From Arthrobacter sp. StoSoilB20 (GTDB taxonomy: Bacteria; Actinomycetota; Actinomycetes; Actinomycetales; Micrococcaceae): a DNA stretch of 64,000 bases. How positions within the stretch are numbered: the first letter of the stretch is position 1; each line of letters starts with the position of its first letter. The position numbers and the translations under genes are program-made. This document shows positions 24,588 to 33,502 of the stretch, in pieces. Under the pieces are notes generated by a model. The model was not told the origin of the DNA. It saw only the letters and a list, made by a program, of their open reading frames with translations, and made no database searches. The stretch spans positions 310,001 to 374,000 of the forward strand of contig NZ_AP024651.1 of the NCBI RefSeq assembly GCF_019977295.1, read 5' to 3'.

Positions 24588-26434
24588 CCACCACCGCCGG
24601 CACCACCGAAGAGACCCTGGACCAGGCAGCCGCGCCTGTGTCCCACCTGACTCCGGAGCGCTGGGCCATCGCCAACCGGCACCTGGTCCGCAAGGCGATC
24701 GCGGAGTTCTCGCACGAGCGCATCCTGGTCCCTGAGCTGATCCGGCAGGAGGGCGCCGGCGTCGGGCTGTACAAGGTAGTCAGCGATGACGACGCAACGG
24801 AATACCGTTTTCGCGCACGGGTCCTGGAACTCGAGCACTGGTCAGTCCCCGCGGAATCCATCGTTCGGTTGCGGGACGGCGTAGAGCTTCCGGTGGATGC
24901 ACTGGACTTCATTGCCGAATTCCAGGAGGCCCTGGCCATCCGCCAGGAAATGCTGCCCGTGTACCTCGAGGAAATCAGCAGCACGCTGGCCAGCCACGCC
25001 TACAAGCAGGGCAAGCCTTTCGGCTCGGCAGAATTGGCTGCTGGTGTCACCGGTGGTGCTGACCGGGCCGCGGACTTCCAGGCCATCGAGCACAGCATGA
25101 CAGAGGGCCATCCGTGCTTCGTGGCCAACAACGGCCGGCTGGGATTCGGGATCGCGGATTACCATGCGTTCGCACCGGAAACCGGGGCAACTGTGAAGCT
25201 GCAGTGGATCGCCGTGCACCGCAGCAAGGCCGTATTCACCTCCAGCGCAGGGCTGGATTACCGGACGCACTTCGAGGCCGAACTGGGTCCGGCAACCCTC
25301 GCCTGGTACAACGCCGAATTGTCAGCCTCCGGCCTGGACCCCGAGGACTACCTCCTCATGCCTGTGCACCCCTGGCAGTGGGACAACAAGCTCACGGTGA
25401 CTTTCGCGGCAGAAATCGCCCAGCGCCACATCGTGAACCTTGGCACGGGCGAAGACGCGTACCAGGCACAGCAGTCCATCCGGACGTTCTTCAACACCGA
25501 CTACCCGGAAAAGGCCTACGTCAAGACGGCTATGTCCGTGTTGAACATGGGCTTCATGCGTGGACTGTCCCCGCAGTACATGAAGGCCACTCCGGCCATC
25601 AATGACTGGCTGCAGGAACTGATCGGCAGTGACCAGGAGCTCCAGGACCGGGGCCTGGCCATGATCCGTGAGACTGCAGCCATCGGGTACCACAACCACT
25701 ACTACGAGGCTGCTTCGGCCAAGGGTTCGCCCTACCGGAAGATGCTCTCAGCCCTGTGGAGGGAAAGTCCGCTGCCGTTGCTCAAAGACGGGCAGCAGCT
25801 GGCGACCATGGCATCGTTGCTGCACATGGATGCTGCCGGAAACTCCGTGGTGTCTGCGCTCATTCAGCGATCCGGCCTGGCTCCCACCGAGTGGCTTCGC
25901 CGCTACTTTGAGGCCTACCTCGTGCCCCTTGTCCATTGCCTCTATGAGTACGAGCTCGCGTTCATGCCGCACGGCGAAAACGTCATCCTGATCCTCGAAG
26001 ACGGCGTCCCCGTCCGGGCGATCATGAAGGACATCGCCGAGGAAATCGTGGTGATGGGGGACCGGCTGGAACTTCCCGAGGAAGTCTCCCGCATCAAGGC
26101 TGAGATCCCTGCCGAGGAAATGGTCCTGGCCATTTTTACCGACGTGTTCGACTGCATCTTCCGGTTCCTGGGCGCGATCCTTGTGGAGGACGGGACGCTG
26201 CGCGAGGACGAGTTCTGGGGTACCGCGGCCGCCGTGCTGCGGGAATACCAGCAACGCCACCCGGAACTTGCGGACCAGTTCGCCATGCATGATCTTTTTG
26301 CGCCGGACTTCGAGCTCTCCTGCCTCAACCGCCTCCAGCTGAGGAACAACCAGCAGATGCTGGACATTTCGGACCCCTCCGGCGGGCTCCAGATGGCCGG
26401 ACGCTTGGCCAACCCCTTGGCCAAGTTCGCCTAG
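24584..26434 (+). CDS. desD: NRPS-independent siderophore synthetase, desferrioxamine type
   Basis: This 616-residue IucA/IucC-family synthetase has EGHPCFVANNGRLGFG (ATP/substrate loop), MPVHPWQWDN and KTAMSVLNMGFMRGLSPQYMK. A FhuF-like C-terminal part follows (LFAPDFELSCLNRLQLRNN). DesD enzymes oligomerise and cyclise N-hydroxy-N-succinyl-cadaverine with ATP to desferrioxamine E and B. The start is GTG 24584, overlapping the desC stop. Length and order match the Streptomyces desABCD cluster. No dedicated siderophore uptake gene is in the window. Confidence 0.93.
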   Translation: MTTTAGTTEETLDQAAAPVSHLTPERWAIANRHLVRKAIAEFSHERILVPELIRQEGAGVGLYKVVSDDDATEYRFRARVLELEHWSVPAESIVRLRDGVELPVDALDFIAEFQEALAIRQEMLPVYLEEISSTLASHAYKQGKPFGSAELAAGVTGGADRAADFQAIEHSMTEGHPCFVANNGRLGFGIADYHAFAPETGATVKLQWIAVHRSKAVFTSSAGLDYRTHFEAELGPATLAWYNAELSASGLDPEDYLLMPVHPWQWDNKLTVTFAAEIAQRHIVNLGTGEDAYQAQQSIRTFFNTDYPEKAYVKTAMSVLNMGFMRGLSPQYMKATPAINDWLQELIGSDQELQDRGLAMIRETAAIGYHNHYYEAASAKGSPYRKMLSALWRESPLPLLKDGQQLATMASLLHMDAAGNSVVSALIQRSGLAPTEWLRRYFEAYLVPLVHCLYEYELAFMPHGENVILILEDGVPVRAIMKDIAEEIVVMGDRLELPEEVSRIKAEIPAEEMVLAIFTDVFDCIFRFLGAILVEDGTLREDEFWGTAAAVLREYQQRHPELADQFAMHDLFAPDFELSCLNRLQLRNNQQMLDISDPSGGLQMAGRLANPLAKFA

Positions 26435-26443
26435 GAATCCCCG

Positions 26444-26501
26444 CGAGGGGTTAGCTCTCGGCACTTTCAGGAGGTTGAAAGGGTCGAGAGCTAACCCCTC
26501 G
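26444..26501. terminator. Large palindrome ending desD and the convergent BNR gene
   Basis: CGAGGGGTTAGCTCTCG (26444-26460) is perfectly complementary to 26485-26501 (17 bp). The 24-nt loop holds a weaker CTTTC/GAAAG pair. There is no T-run on either strand, the form often seen in actinobacteria. The TAG stop of the BNR gene lies in the right arm. Confidence 0.75.
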
Positions 26502-27816
26502 GCGATGAGGTGAGCGCCACGATCTCCGTGGAGTAACTCTGGGAGGACTTCATGGACCCACGGAACCAGCACACGGCGTGTACGGACTCATCGCCCGGGA
26601 CCACCATGGGGCGGAGATTGTCCACCGCGGATCCCTCAGTGATGGCTTCCCATGTCCAACTGGCACCTGAATCCGCCGTGACGCCCCGATAGATTTCATA
26701 GTGCTCTGTGGTTTCGCCAGTCCGCGGATCCATGGGTGTGGAGATGTAGACGCGGTTCAGGTCATTGGGATCCACAGCACCCAGACCCGTGTAGTCCTGC
26801 TCGTGCGGCAGCAGGCCGGGACCGGCGACGGCGAGGGGGTGCAGCTTCCAGCGCGCCCCGTCAAAGCGGGCGTACAGCAGGCGGTGGTCGTCGACGTCGA
26901 GCATTTGCTCCCGCTGCAGCGGCCCGTTGACGTCGTTGGCCCGGCAAGTGACGATTGCAGCCAGTTCCTTGCCTTGGCAGCGCAGGTCAGTAGTCCAACC
27001 GTGGGTGAGGACATCGCCGTCGAGCGTTGTTCCGGCCTCGAAAACGGTGGTCAATGCCGTCTGGTTGATGCCTTCGGACCCGATCACCGGTTTGCTGACC
27101 ACAGTTCCCGAGGCGTCGTGAAGGGCGTCGTTCTGGAGATAGCCGTGATAGATGCTGTTGTTGAAATCGCGCGGATGGTGGTCCGTGGTGATGAGGTCGA
27201 TCCTGTCCGCACCGTTCCCGGCATAGCGGGTGTATCCGTTGACGTAACCGATCTTTGGCCGTGTGAAGAGCTTGCCGCCGTAACTCCACGTGCTGCCGTT
27301 GTCCTCGGAAACCATCATGGTGGGGTCGTCGTTGATGGCGCGGACAAAGTTGTAAACCCTGCCCTCCATGCTCAGGAAATGCAGGTTGGAATATGTGGCA
27401 CCACGGCCCTGCGCCAGTTCTGTCCAGTCGAACTGCTGCTCCGGCTCCCACTCTGAGGCGTCGTGGGGCCGGACCGAAACCCGCCAGCGCGAGTAGTTGT
27501 CCGTTTTGTGTTTGGCATACATCGCCACATAGCGACCATCCGGCCGGATCAGGAGCGCAGGGGCATTGTGGTCATCGGCCTCCAGCTGTTCATGGAGCAC
27601 GTGGACCCGGCTTTGCCCGGTAGCAAGGTCGAGCACCGCAATTTCGATGTTTCCGCCCCTCCGCGCACCCCCGGGGCCGTCCGGCGAGGCCACTGAACCA
27701 AGCAACAGGGTGTTGTTGGCGGGGTCTATCAGTGCGCGTTCATCCTGGAACCAGCACCAGGCGCCGTTGTTGTTGAGGAGAAGTGCGTCCTGCGGGGAGG
27801 GGGCATCGTTGACCAT
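26491..27816 (-). CDS. BNR-4 repeat-containing protein (sialidase-like propeller)
   Basis: This 441-residue protein has the BNR_4 signature NNGAWCWFQDERALID near the N-terminus and Asp-box-like segments (SEDNGSTWSYGG, TADSGASWTWEA). Such proteins fold as beta-propellers and include polysaccharide lyases and putative glycan-degrading enzymes. No signal peptide is seen, so it may act in the cytosol or need another exporter. ATG 27816 is chosen because AAAGGA lies 5 nt upstream; the frame could start at 27831. The substrate is unknown. Confidence 0.8.
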   Translation of the reverse strand: MVNDAPSPQDALLLNNNGAWCWFQDERALIDPANNTLLLGSVASPDGPGGARRGGNIEIAVLDLATGQSRVHVLHEQLEADDHNAPALLIRPDGRYVAMYAKHKTDNYSRWRVSVRPHDASEWEPEQQFDWTELAQGRGATYSNLHFLSMEGRVYNFVRAINDDPTMMVSEDNGSTWSYGGKLFTRPKIGYVNGYTRYAGNGADRIDLITTDHHPRDFNNSIYHGYLQNDALHDASGTVVSKPVIGSEGINQTALTTVFEAGTTLDGDVLTHGWTTDLRCQGKELAAIVTCRANDVNGPLQREQMLDVDDHRLLYARFDGARWKLHPLAVAGPGLLPHEQDYTGLGAVDPNDLNRVYISTPMDPRTGETTEHYEIYRGVTADSGASWTWEAITEGSAVDNLRPMVVPGDESVHAVCWFRGSMKSSQSYSTEIVALTSSPRG

Positions 27817-28101
27817 AGCCATCCTTTGCATCGTTTCAATCAGGCCATCCTAACGCTTTCCGCCGGCCATATGGGGGACTCCAGGCAGCACTTTTTGAGG
27901 TTCCGGAAGTCGACTCTCAAAAAATTCCAGAAACTGTGACACGTTTTTCGGCCTTGCGGTACTTGACGATCGAAGCCGCCTGCCTGAAAGCAGCGGCACA
28001 CGATTTGCACACACATTCAGCTGTGTCATTCGTCGGCGTTCGATCAATAAACGGGGGCTGCCAGTGACGTGGATGACTCCGAGTTCTGGAAGGAATCTCC
28101 C

Positions 28102-30684
28102 TTGAAGTCTCCCCTTGGGAAAGCAATGGCATTCTTCGCCGTGCTCATGGTGTTACTTGGGACGCTGTCATTCGGGGTCTTTGGCCCCGGGACGGCGGCC
28201 CAGGCATATCAGGTGCCCACCGCGGCCCCCGTCATTTCCAATGGCATTGCCACAACCACCATGCCCGGATCCGGGCTTACTACGACCTATTCCGCATCCG
28301 GACTGACTGACGTCTTTGGTGGATCGACCCTGGGCAGTCGAGGCTTCGTGCCCAGCGACTACAACCAAGGGCTCGTTGGGACCCTGCCGACCGTGGAATT
28401 CTCCACCGATGCTGTCAACAACTGCGCCACCACTGGTCCGTGCTCCGGACTGGGCAGCATCACCATCAACTTCAGCCAGCCAGTCCGGAACCCCGTGCTG
28501 AACCTCGCAGGGTTGGGCGGCAACTCCGCCTGGGATGAGGGGCTCAACGGCAGCATTGACCGTATCTCCCAACTGCACGCCGTGCTTGGGCTCGCAACCA
28601 CCGGCCTGACCATGACCAAGCTGTCAGGCGGAAACCTTTCAGTGTCAGGTAACACCATCACTGCCGTGAACGACAGCACATCCGCGCGGTGCAACACCGT
28701 GGTCCAATCCTCAACGCCGCAACCGCCGGATGCGGGAGCGACTGCTGCCTGTGGATCCGTCCGGATCAACGGCCTCGTGTCCACCCTGACCTTCAATGTC
28801 TCCGCCGTCTTCACCAGGACCACATCGGCCCTCCCGGGGTACTCGGACAACGACCCCCAATCTTCGCTGCACAGCGAAGACAACTACGTGATGACTCTTA
28901 CCGTGCCCCAGGACTTTGGCGACGCCCCCACGAGCTACGACCAAAACAACGCCGCATCTGCCGTCCTTTCCGACGTCACTCTGGGACCCTCTGTGACCGA
29001 AGACAACGCACAGGTGGCCAACGGCACCGTTTCCCCCAATGCCAGTGCCACCGCTGCCTTGGATCAGGACAACGGGGTGGTGCTCACCCCCATGACCTTG
29101 GGCGCAACGAGTTACTCCACCACTGTGGCGATCAGCGGAGCCGGCAAAGCGGGCACAACCTGTGGATGGATCGACTTCGACAAGGACGCGATTTTCGACA
29201 ACCCCGCCGAACGGGCCTGCGCAACCTTTGCAGCCGGAGCCACTTCCGCAACCCTGACGTGGGCCACCATTCCCGGCGGCATGACCGCAGGCACAACGTA
29301 CGCCAGGTTCCGCATTGGCTACACGGCCACACAGATCCAGTCGCCGATCGGTGCATCGAACTCGGGTGAAGTAGAAGACTACGTCTTTACCATCGCCCCC
29401 GCTCCGGCGCCGGCGATTTCCTTGGTCAAGTCCGTGGACAAGACCACCTTGGTGGCAGGCCAGACGGCAACCTACACCTTCGTTGCCACCAACACGGGCA
29501 ACGTGACGCTGACCGGAGTGGTCATCACTGAGACACAGTTCTCCGGTACCGGAACCATGTCCTCCTTGACCTACACCTGGCCCGGAATTGCCGGAACCCT
29601 CCTTGCCGGCCAGTCAGCCACGGCAACCGCAACATATGTGGTGACGCAGGCCGACGTCACGTCTGGTCTGTTGACCAACACCGCGAAGGTTACGGGAACC
29701 CCTCCCGTCGGCGTCCCGGTAACGGCCACCAGCAAGGCGCAGGTTACTGCGCCGCCGGCATGGGTCATCAGCAAGGGTGCCACCGTTGGCGGCGTCACTA
29801 ATCCGTCGGTGAGCCCGGGGCAGACAATCGTCTACACCGTGACCGCCACCAGTACCAGCGGACAGATCACCGGGGTAGTCCTCACAGACAACCTGGCGAA
29901 CGTCCTGGACCAGGCAACCTTCGTTGCCGGATCAGCCACGCTGAAGATCGGCACGGCAGCGGCCACTCCCGTAGCGAATCCGGCCAACGGTTCAACCACC
30001 CTGACGACGGCGGCCTTCACCCTCCCGGCGGGCGCCACCGCAACGCTGAGCTACTCAGTAGTGGTCAAGGCTGATGTCTGGAGCGAGGAATTGATCAATA
30101 CGGTGACCGGCAGTGGCAGCGTCCCTCCATCCCGGTGTGCAACAGGCGTGACGCCGATTGCGCCGGAATGCATCACCACTCATCGCGTAACCGCCAAGTT
30201 CCTGATTGAGAAGCTGGGCGAGTCCTCGGACTCCTCCTGGGTTGCCATGAACGGTTCGTCCTGGGTGCTCAAGACCGACGCAGCGGGCATGCCCGGAACC
30301 AACGCCGCCTACACGGTGACGGCCATCCCGGGACAGACAGGCCAGTTCCAAGTGGAAGGCATCAAGCCGGGCACCTATTGGCTGGAAGAGACCCAGGCCC
30401 CTGCCGGCTTCAACCTGTTGGCCGAGGCCGTCAGGTTCACGGTGGCAGCGGATGGCGTTGTCACCCTGGGCCAAGGCAGCGGCTCCGGCGTGGTCACCAG
30501 CGCGGACCAGGACGGTGACGGGATCTTCCTGGTCAGCGTGCGCGACGTACCGGCCCTGCAGATGCCCGAAACCGGAGGCATCGGCTATTGGCCATTTGCC
30601 TTGGCAGGCTCCGCCACGCTGCTCGCAGCCGCCGTCCTGGCTTCCGGAAACCTCCGCCGCAGGAAAGACCAACCGGCCACCTGA
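28102..30684 (+). CDS. Sortase-anchored pilus tip/minor pilin with GEVED and prealbumin-like domains
   Basis: This protein has 860 residues. TTG 28102 is preferred because GGAAGGA (28088-28094) precedes it and gives a basic signal peptide ending AQA near residue 37. GTG 28069 is an alternative that adds an acidic leader. The N-terminal half ends in a GEVED domain (FGDAPTSYDQ, CGWIDFDKDAIFDN, SGEVEDYVF). A DUF7507-like repeat follows, of the kind found in the giant protein (FVATNTGNVTLTGVVIT, LTYTWPGIAGTLLAGQ). Next come a beta domain and a SpaA-like prealbumin domain (GTYWLEETQAPAGFNLL). The sorting signal is MPETGG, a hydrophobic helix and RRRKDQ. It is followed by the backbone pilin and sortase and probably forms the pilus tip or a minor subunit. 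Confidence 0.85.
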   Translation: MKSPLGKAMAFFAVLMVLLGTLSFGVFGPGTAAQAYQVPTAAPVISNGIATTTMPGSGLTTTYSASGLTDVFGGSTLGSRGFVPSDYNQGLVGTLPTVEFSTDAVNNCATTGPCSGLGSITINFSQPVRNPVLNLAGLGGNSAWDEGLNGSIDRISQLHAVLGLATTGLTMTKLSGGNLSVSGNTITAVNDSTSARCNTVVQSSTPQPPDAGATAACGSVRINGLVSTLTFNVSAVFTRTTSALPGYSDNDPQSSLHSEDNYVMTLTVPQDFGDAPTSYDQNNAASAVLSDVTLGPSVTEDNAQVANGTVSPNASATAALDQDNGVVLTPMTLGATSYSTTVAISGAGKAGTTCGWIDFDKDAIFDNPAERACATFAAGATSATLTWATIPGGMTAGTTYARFRIGYTATQIQSPIGASNSGEVEDYVFTIAPAPAPAISLVKSVDKTTLVAGQTATYTFVATNTGNVTLTGVVITETQFSGTGTMSSLTYTWPGIAGTLLAGQSATATATYVVTQADVTSGLLTNTAKVTGTPPVGVPVTATSKAQVTAPPAWVISKGATVGGVTNPSVSPGQTIVYTVTATSTSGQITGVVLTDNLANVLDQATFVAGSATLKIGTAAATPVANPANGSTTLTTAAFTLPAGATATLSYSVVVKADVWSEELINTVTGSGSVPPSRCATGVTPIAPECITTHRVTAKFLIEKLGESSDSSWVAMNGSSWVLKTDAAGMPGTNAAYTVTAIPGQTGQFQVEGIKPGTYWLEETQAPAGFNLLAEAVRFTVAADGVVTLGQGSGSGVVTSADQDGDGIFLVSVRDVPALQMPETGGIGYWPFALAGSATLLAAAVLASGNLRRRKDQPAT

Positions 30685-30773
30685 GGCACCATGCGTGACA
30701 CCACTTCCGGGGAAACGCATGCCAAAAATGTTCACCTCCGAACACCGCACCACCACTAAGAAAGAGGACAGAA

Positions 30774-32255
30774 GTGAGTAATCACAGCTCACGGCGGCTT
30801 TTGAAGACCGCCGCCGCCACCATTACGGGGGCGGTGCTGGCAATGTCGTTCTCCATGGCTCCGGCATCGGCCGCTCCCCTTGTTGACGGTGACCAGACGG
30901 GGTCCATCACCGTTCACAAGTTTGAACGTCCGGACACCCCCACCGGCTTGCCCAACAACGGCACCGTGGTTGATACCACCGGCCTTAACCCGCTGGCAGG
31001 CATCGAATTCACCATCCAGCAGGTCAACACCATCGACCTGTCCAGCAACGCCGGATGGGAAGCTGCACACAACCTGAGCAGCGTCTTCTCGGCAAGCGAC
31101 CCGGCAGGTTCCATTTCCGGGGCAGGCTTCACGCTTGGATCTGCGCAGACGGACACCACCAACGCTGCCGGCACTGCTGCTTTCGGCAACCTCCCTGTTG
31201 GCCTGTACCTGGTCTCGGAAACGGCGTACCCGTCCGGCGTCACGCCTTCGGCACCGTTCCTGGTTTCCGTTCCGTTGACGGACCCGGACAACAAGGACAA
31301 CTGGCTTTACGACGTCCACGTATACCCCAAGAACTCCGTCACGGGTGCAGAGAAGACTGTCACCGATGCTCCTGACATCAAGCTGGGCGACCAGATCGAC
31401 TACACGATCACCGGTGACATCCCCAATGACGCAGTCATCGACGGCTACAAGATTGTTGATCAGCTCGATACCAAGCTGAGCTACGTCGATGCCACGGCAA
31501 CGCTGGTTGATGGCACGGTCATCACCAAGGGCACCGACTACACGGTGAACTTCGATGCCGCCACGAACACTGTTTCGGCAGTCTTCACGCCGGCCGGCCT
31601 GGCAGTGCTTGCAGCACACAACGACACCCGCGTCCAGCTGGTTGTGAACACCACCGTCAACACCATTGGCGAGATCGAAAACGAAGCCTTGATCTACCCG
31701 AACCTGGGCAGCTTCACCACCGCTCCGGGCCAGCCCGGCGGCCCGATCGTCACCCCTCCCGTAGTCACCAAGTGGGGCGAGATCACCCTCCAGAAGGTCA
31801 ACGAGACCGGTGCTGCACTGGCTGGTGCTTCCTTCTCGGTGTACGCCACCGAGGCTGACGCCCTGGCCGGAACCAACCCCATCACCCTCAACGGCACGAG
31901 CACCTTCACCGTTGCTGCTGATGGCACGCTGACCATTTCCGGCCTGCGTTACTCGGGTTGGGCCAACGGCGCAGCTGTTGCTCCCGGCTCGGCTGACTAC
32001 CGCACGTACTACCTCGTGGAAACCACCGCTCCCTCCGGCTACGAGCTGTTGGCAGAGCCGGTCTCCTTCCTGGTGGATGCAGCAACCACTGCTGTGGGCA
32101 TCGACCTCGAGGTCAAGAACGTACCGTCCAACGGCGGCTTCGAGCTGCCGCTGACCGGTGGCGTTGGAACCGGTCTGCTGTACGGAGCCGGCCTCCTCCT
32201 GGTCGCCGGTGCCAGCCTGCTGTTCGTCCGCACACGCAGGACAACCAACAGCTAA
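30774..32255 (+). CDS. SpaA-type backbone (major) pilin, LPXTG-anchored
   Basis: This 493-residue protein begins at GTG 30774 after AAAGAGGA. A signal peptide ends in the SMAPASA region. The pilin motif is WLYDVHVYPKN (lysine used for cross-linking by sortase), and the E-box is TYYLVETTAPSGYELL. The C-terminal signal is LPLTGG, a hydrophobic helix and RTRRTTNS. This is the classical set for sortase-polymerised pilus backbones in Corynebacterium and relatives. The subunits are covalently joined outside the cell by the class C sortase encoded next. Confidence 0.93.
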   Translation: MSNHSSRRLLKTAAATITGAVLAMSFSMAPASAAPLVDGDQTGSITVHKFERPDTPTGLPNNGTVVDTTGLNPLAGIEFTIQQVNTIDLSSNAGWEAAHNLSSVFSASDPAGSISGAGFTLGSAQTDTTNAAGTAAFGNLPVGLYLVSETAYPSGVTPSAPFLVSVPLTDPDNKDNWLYDVHVYPKNSVTGAEKTVTDAPDIKLGDQIDYTITGDIPNDAVIDGYKIVDQLDTKLSYVDATATLVDGTVITKGTDYTVNFDAATNTVSAVFTPAGLAVLAAHNDTRVQLVVNTTVNTIGEIENEALIYPNLGSFTTAPGQPGGPIVTPPVVTKWGEITLQKVNETGAALAGASFSVYATEADALAGTNPITLNGTSTFTVAADGTLTISGLRYSGWANGAAVAPGSADYRTYYLVETTAPSGYELLAEPVSFLVDAATTAVGIDLEVKNVPSNGGFELPLTGGVGTGLLYGAGLLLVAGASLLFVRTRRTTNS

Positions 32256-32296
32256 CACCTGGGGCCGGCCAAAGCCGTGCTCCTGGTAACAACAGG

Positions 32297-32336
32297 GTGG
32301 GGGAAGACGCATGAACTGCGTTTTCCCCCACTTTGG
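32297..32336 (+). terminator. Strong hairpin between the pilin and sortase genes
   Basis: A 15-bp stem, 32297-32311 with 32317-32331, contains one G-T wobble and a 5-nt loop (TGAAC), followed by TTTGGTT. It lies 42 nt after the pilin stop and could cut transcription so that less sortase than pilin is made. Confidence 0.7.
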
Positions 32337-32370
32337 TTCCTGCATGTACCGTTATCTGCCCAGGATTCAG

Positions 32371-33462
32371 ATGCCACAACTCCCAGCCCGTATCCGCAAC
32401 CTTCCCCACCATTGGAGCAAACAGCGGCTGTTCATAGTCCTTGCTGCTGTGATCGGTGTGGGGGTGCTCCTGTATCCGACCGCTGCCGCCTGGTTCTCTG
32501 ACCGGGTCCATGCCACGGAAATCAGCGGCTACGTGGACTCGGTGGAGAACCTCAATCCCTCGCAGCAACAGGCGCTCCTGGACGAGGCCCGCACCTTCAA
32601 CGACCGCCTCCCGGCAGGGCCCCTCCGCGATCCCTACTCCCTCAATGAAAAGGGGGAGCAGACTGTCATCGGTGCCGGGTCCGAGGCCTACAAGAAGATG
32701 CTCGCAGTGGGGCCGGGCGGCATGATGGGCCGGATCAGCATTCCCTCCATCCATGCGGACCTGCCGATTTTTCACGGCACCGACGAGGACGCGCTCTCCA
32801 AGGGAGTCGGGCACCTGTTTGGCTCGGCGCTTCCCGTAGGCGGCGAAGGCACCCACAGTGTCCTGACGGGGCACTCCGGCTTTGTCAACGCCACCCTCTT
32901 TGACCACGTAGACCAGATGGCCAAAGGCGATGTCTTCAGCATTTCGACCCTGGACGAAACCCTGTACTACAAGGTGGACCAGATCCTGACGGTCCTTCCG
33001 GACGAGACAGATGCACTCCGGAAGGTCGAGGGGAAGGACTACGTCACCCTCATTACGTGCACGCCCAAGGGGGTCAACAGCCACAGGTTGCTGGTGCGGG
33101 GCGAACGCACGGAGCCCCCGACCACCGGTGATGGCCAGCAAGTCCTACCCAGTACCGCGATCGATCCCGGCTTTCCCTGGTGGGCCTTGGCCATGCTGGG
33201 CATCATTTTTGTTGCTGTGGTGGTGACCCGGCCACGTACCCGCAAGGATCAGGAAGCGGAAACGGCCATGCCTGAAGCCCGGCAGGAAGCCGCCCAGGCA
33301 GCCGCGCAGGCAGCCGCGCCCCAATCCGCCCAGGCAGCCGCGCCCCAATCCGCCCGGGCAGCCGCCCCTGAAGCCGCGCAGGCATCCGTGCCGGAAACCG
33401 CGCACGCAGCCGCACCTGAATCCGCCCTTTTGGACGAACTCCTAAATCGTGCCGATCCCTGA
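32371..33462 (+). CDS. Class C (pilus) sortase with Ala/Pro-rich C-terminal repeat tail
   Basis: This 363-residue protein has an N-terminal transmembrane helix (FIVLAAVIGVGVLLYP). The catalytic core carries TGHSG (His), TLITCTP (Cys) and NSHRLLVRG (Arg). A second transmembrane helix (WWALAMLGIIFVAVVV) is typical of class C enzymes. The tail has five 8-residue repeats of the QAAAPQSA kind. ATG 32371 follows AGGA (32362-32365). ATG 32311 lies at the top of a hairpin stem and ATG 32344 lacks a ribosome site, so both are less likely. It polymerises the two pilins upstream. Confidence 0.9.
   Translation: MPQLPARIRNLPHHWSKQRLFIVLAAVIGVGVLLYPTAAAWFSDRVHATEISGYVDSVENLNPSQQQALLDEARTFNDRLPAGPLRDPYSLNEKGEQTVIGAGSEAYKKMLAVGPGGMMGRISIPSIHADLPIFHGTDEDALSKGVGHLFGSALPVGGEGTHSVLTGHSGFVNATLFDHVDQMAKGDVFSISTLDETLYYKVDQILTVLPDETDALRKVEGKDYVTLITCTPKGVNSHRLLVRGERTEPPTTGDGQQVLPSTAIDPGFPWWALAMLGIIFVAVVVTRPRTRKDQEAETAMPEARQEAAQAAAQAAAPQSAQAAAPQSARAAAPEAAQASVPETAHAAAPESALLDELLNRADP
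33307..33426 (+). repeat. Five tandem 24-bp repeats in the sortase tail
   Basis: Units begin at 33307, 33331, 33355, 33379 and 33403. They encode QAAAPQSA, QAAAPQSA, RAAAPEAA, QASVPETA and HAAAPESA. The first two are identical in DNA. The tail is predicted to be cytoplasmic if the second helix crosses outward-to-inward. Confidence 0.85.
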
Positions 33463-33502
33463 ACCGGTGCGTTCTTCGCTCCAGCCCTACTAGTCTTGGC
33501 GC

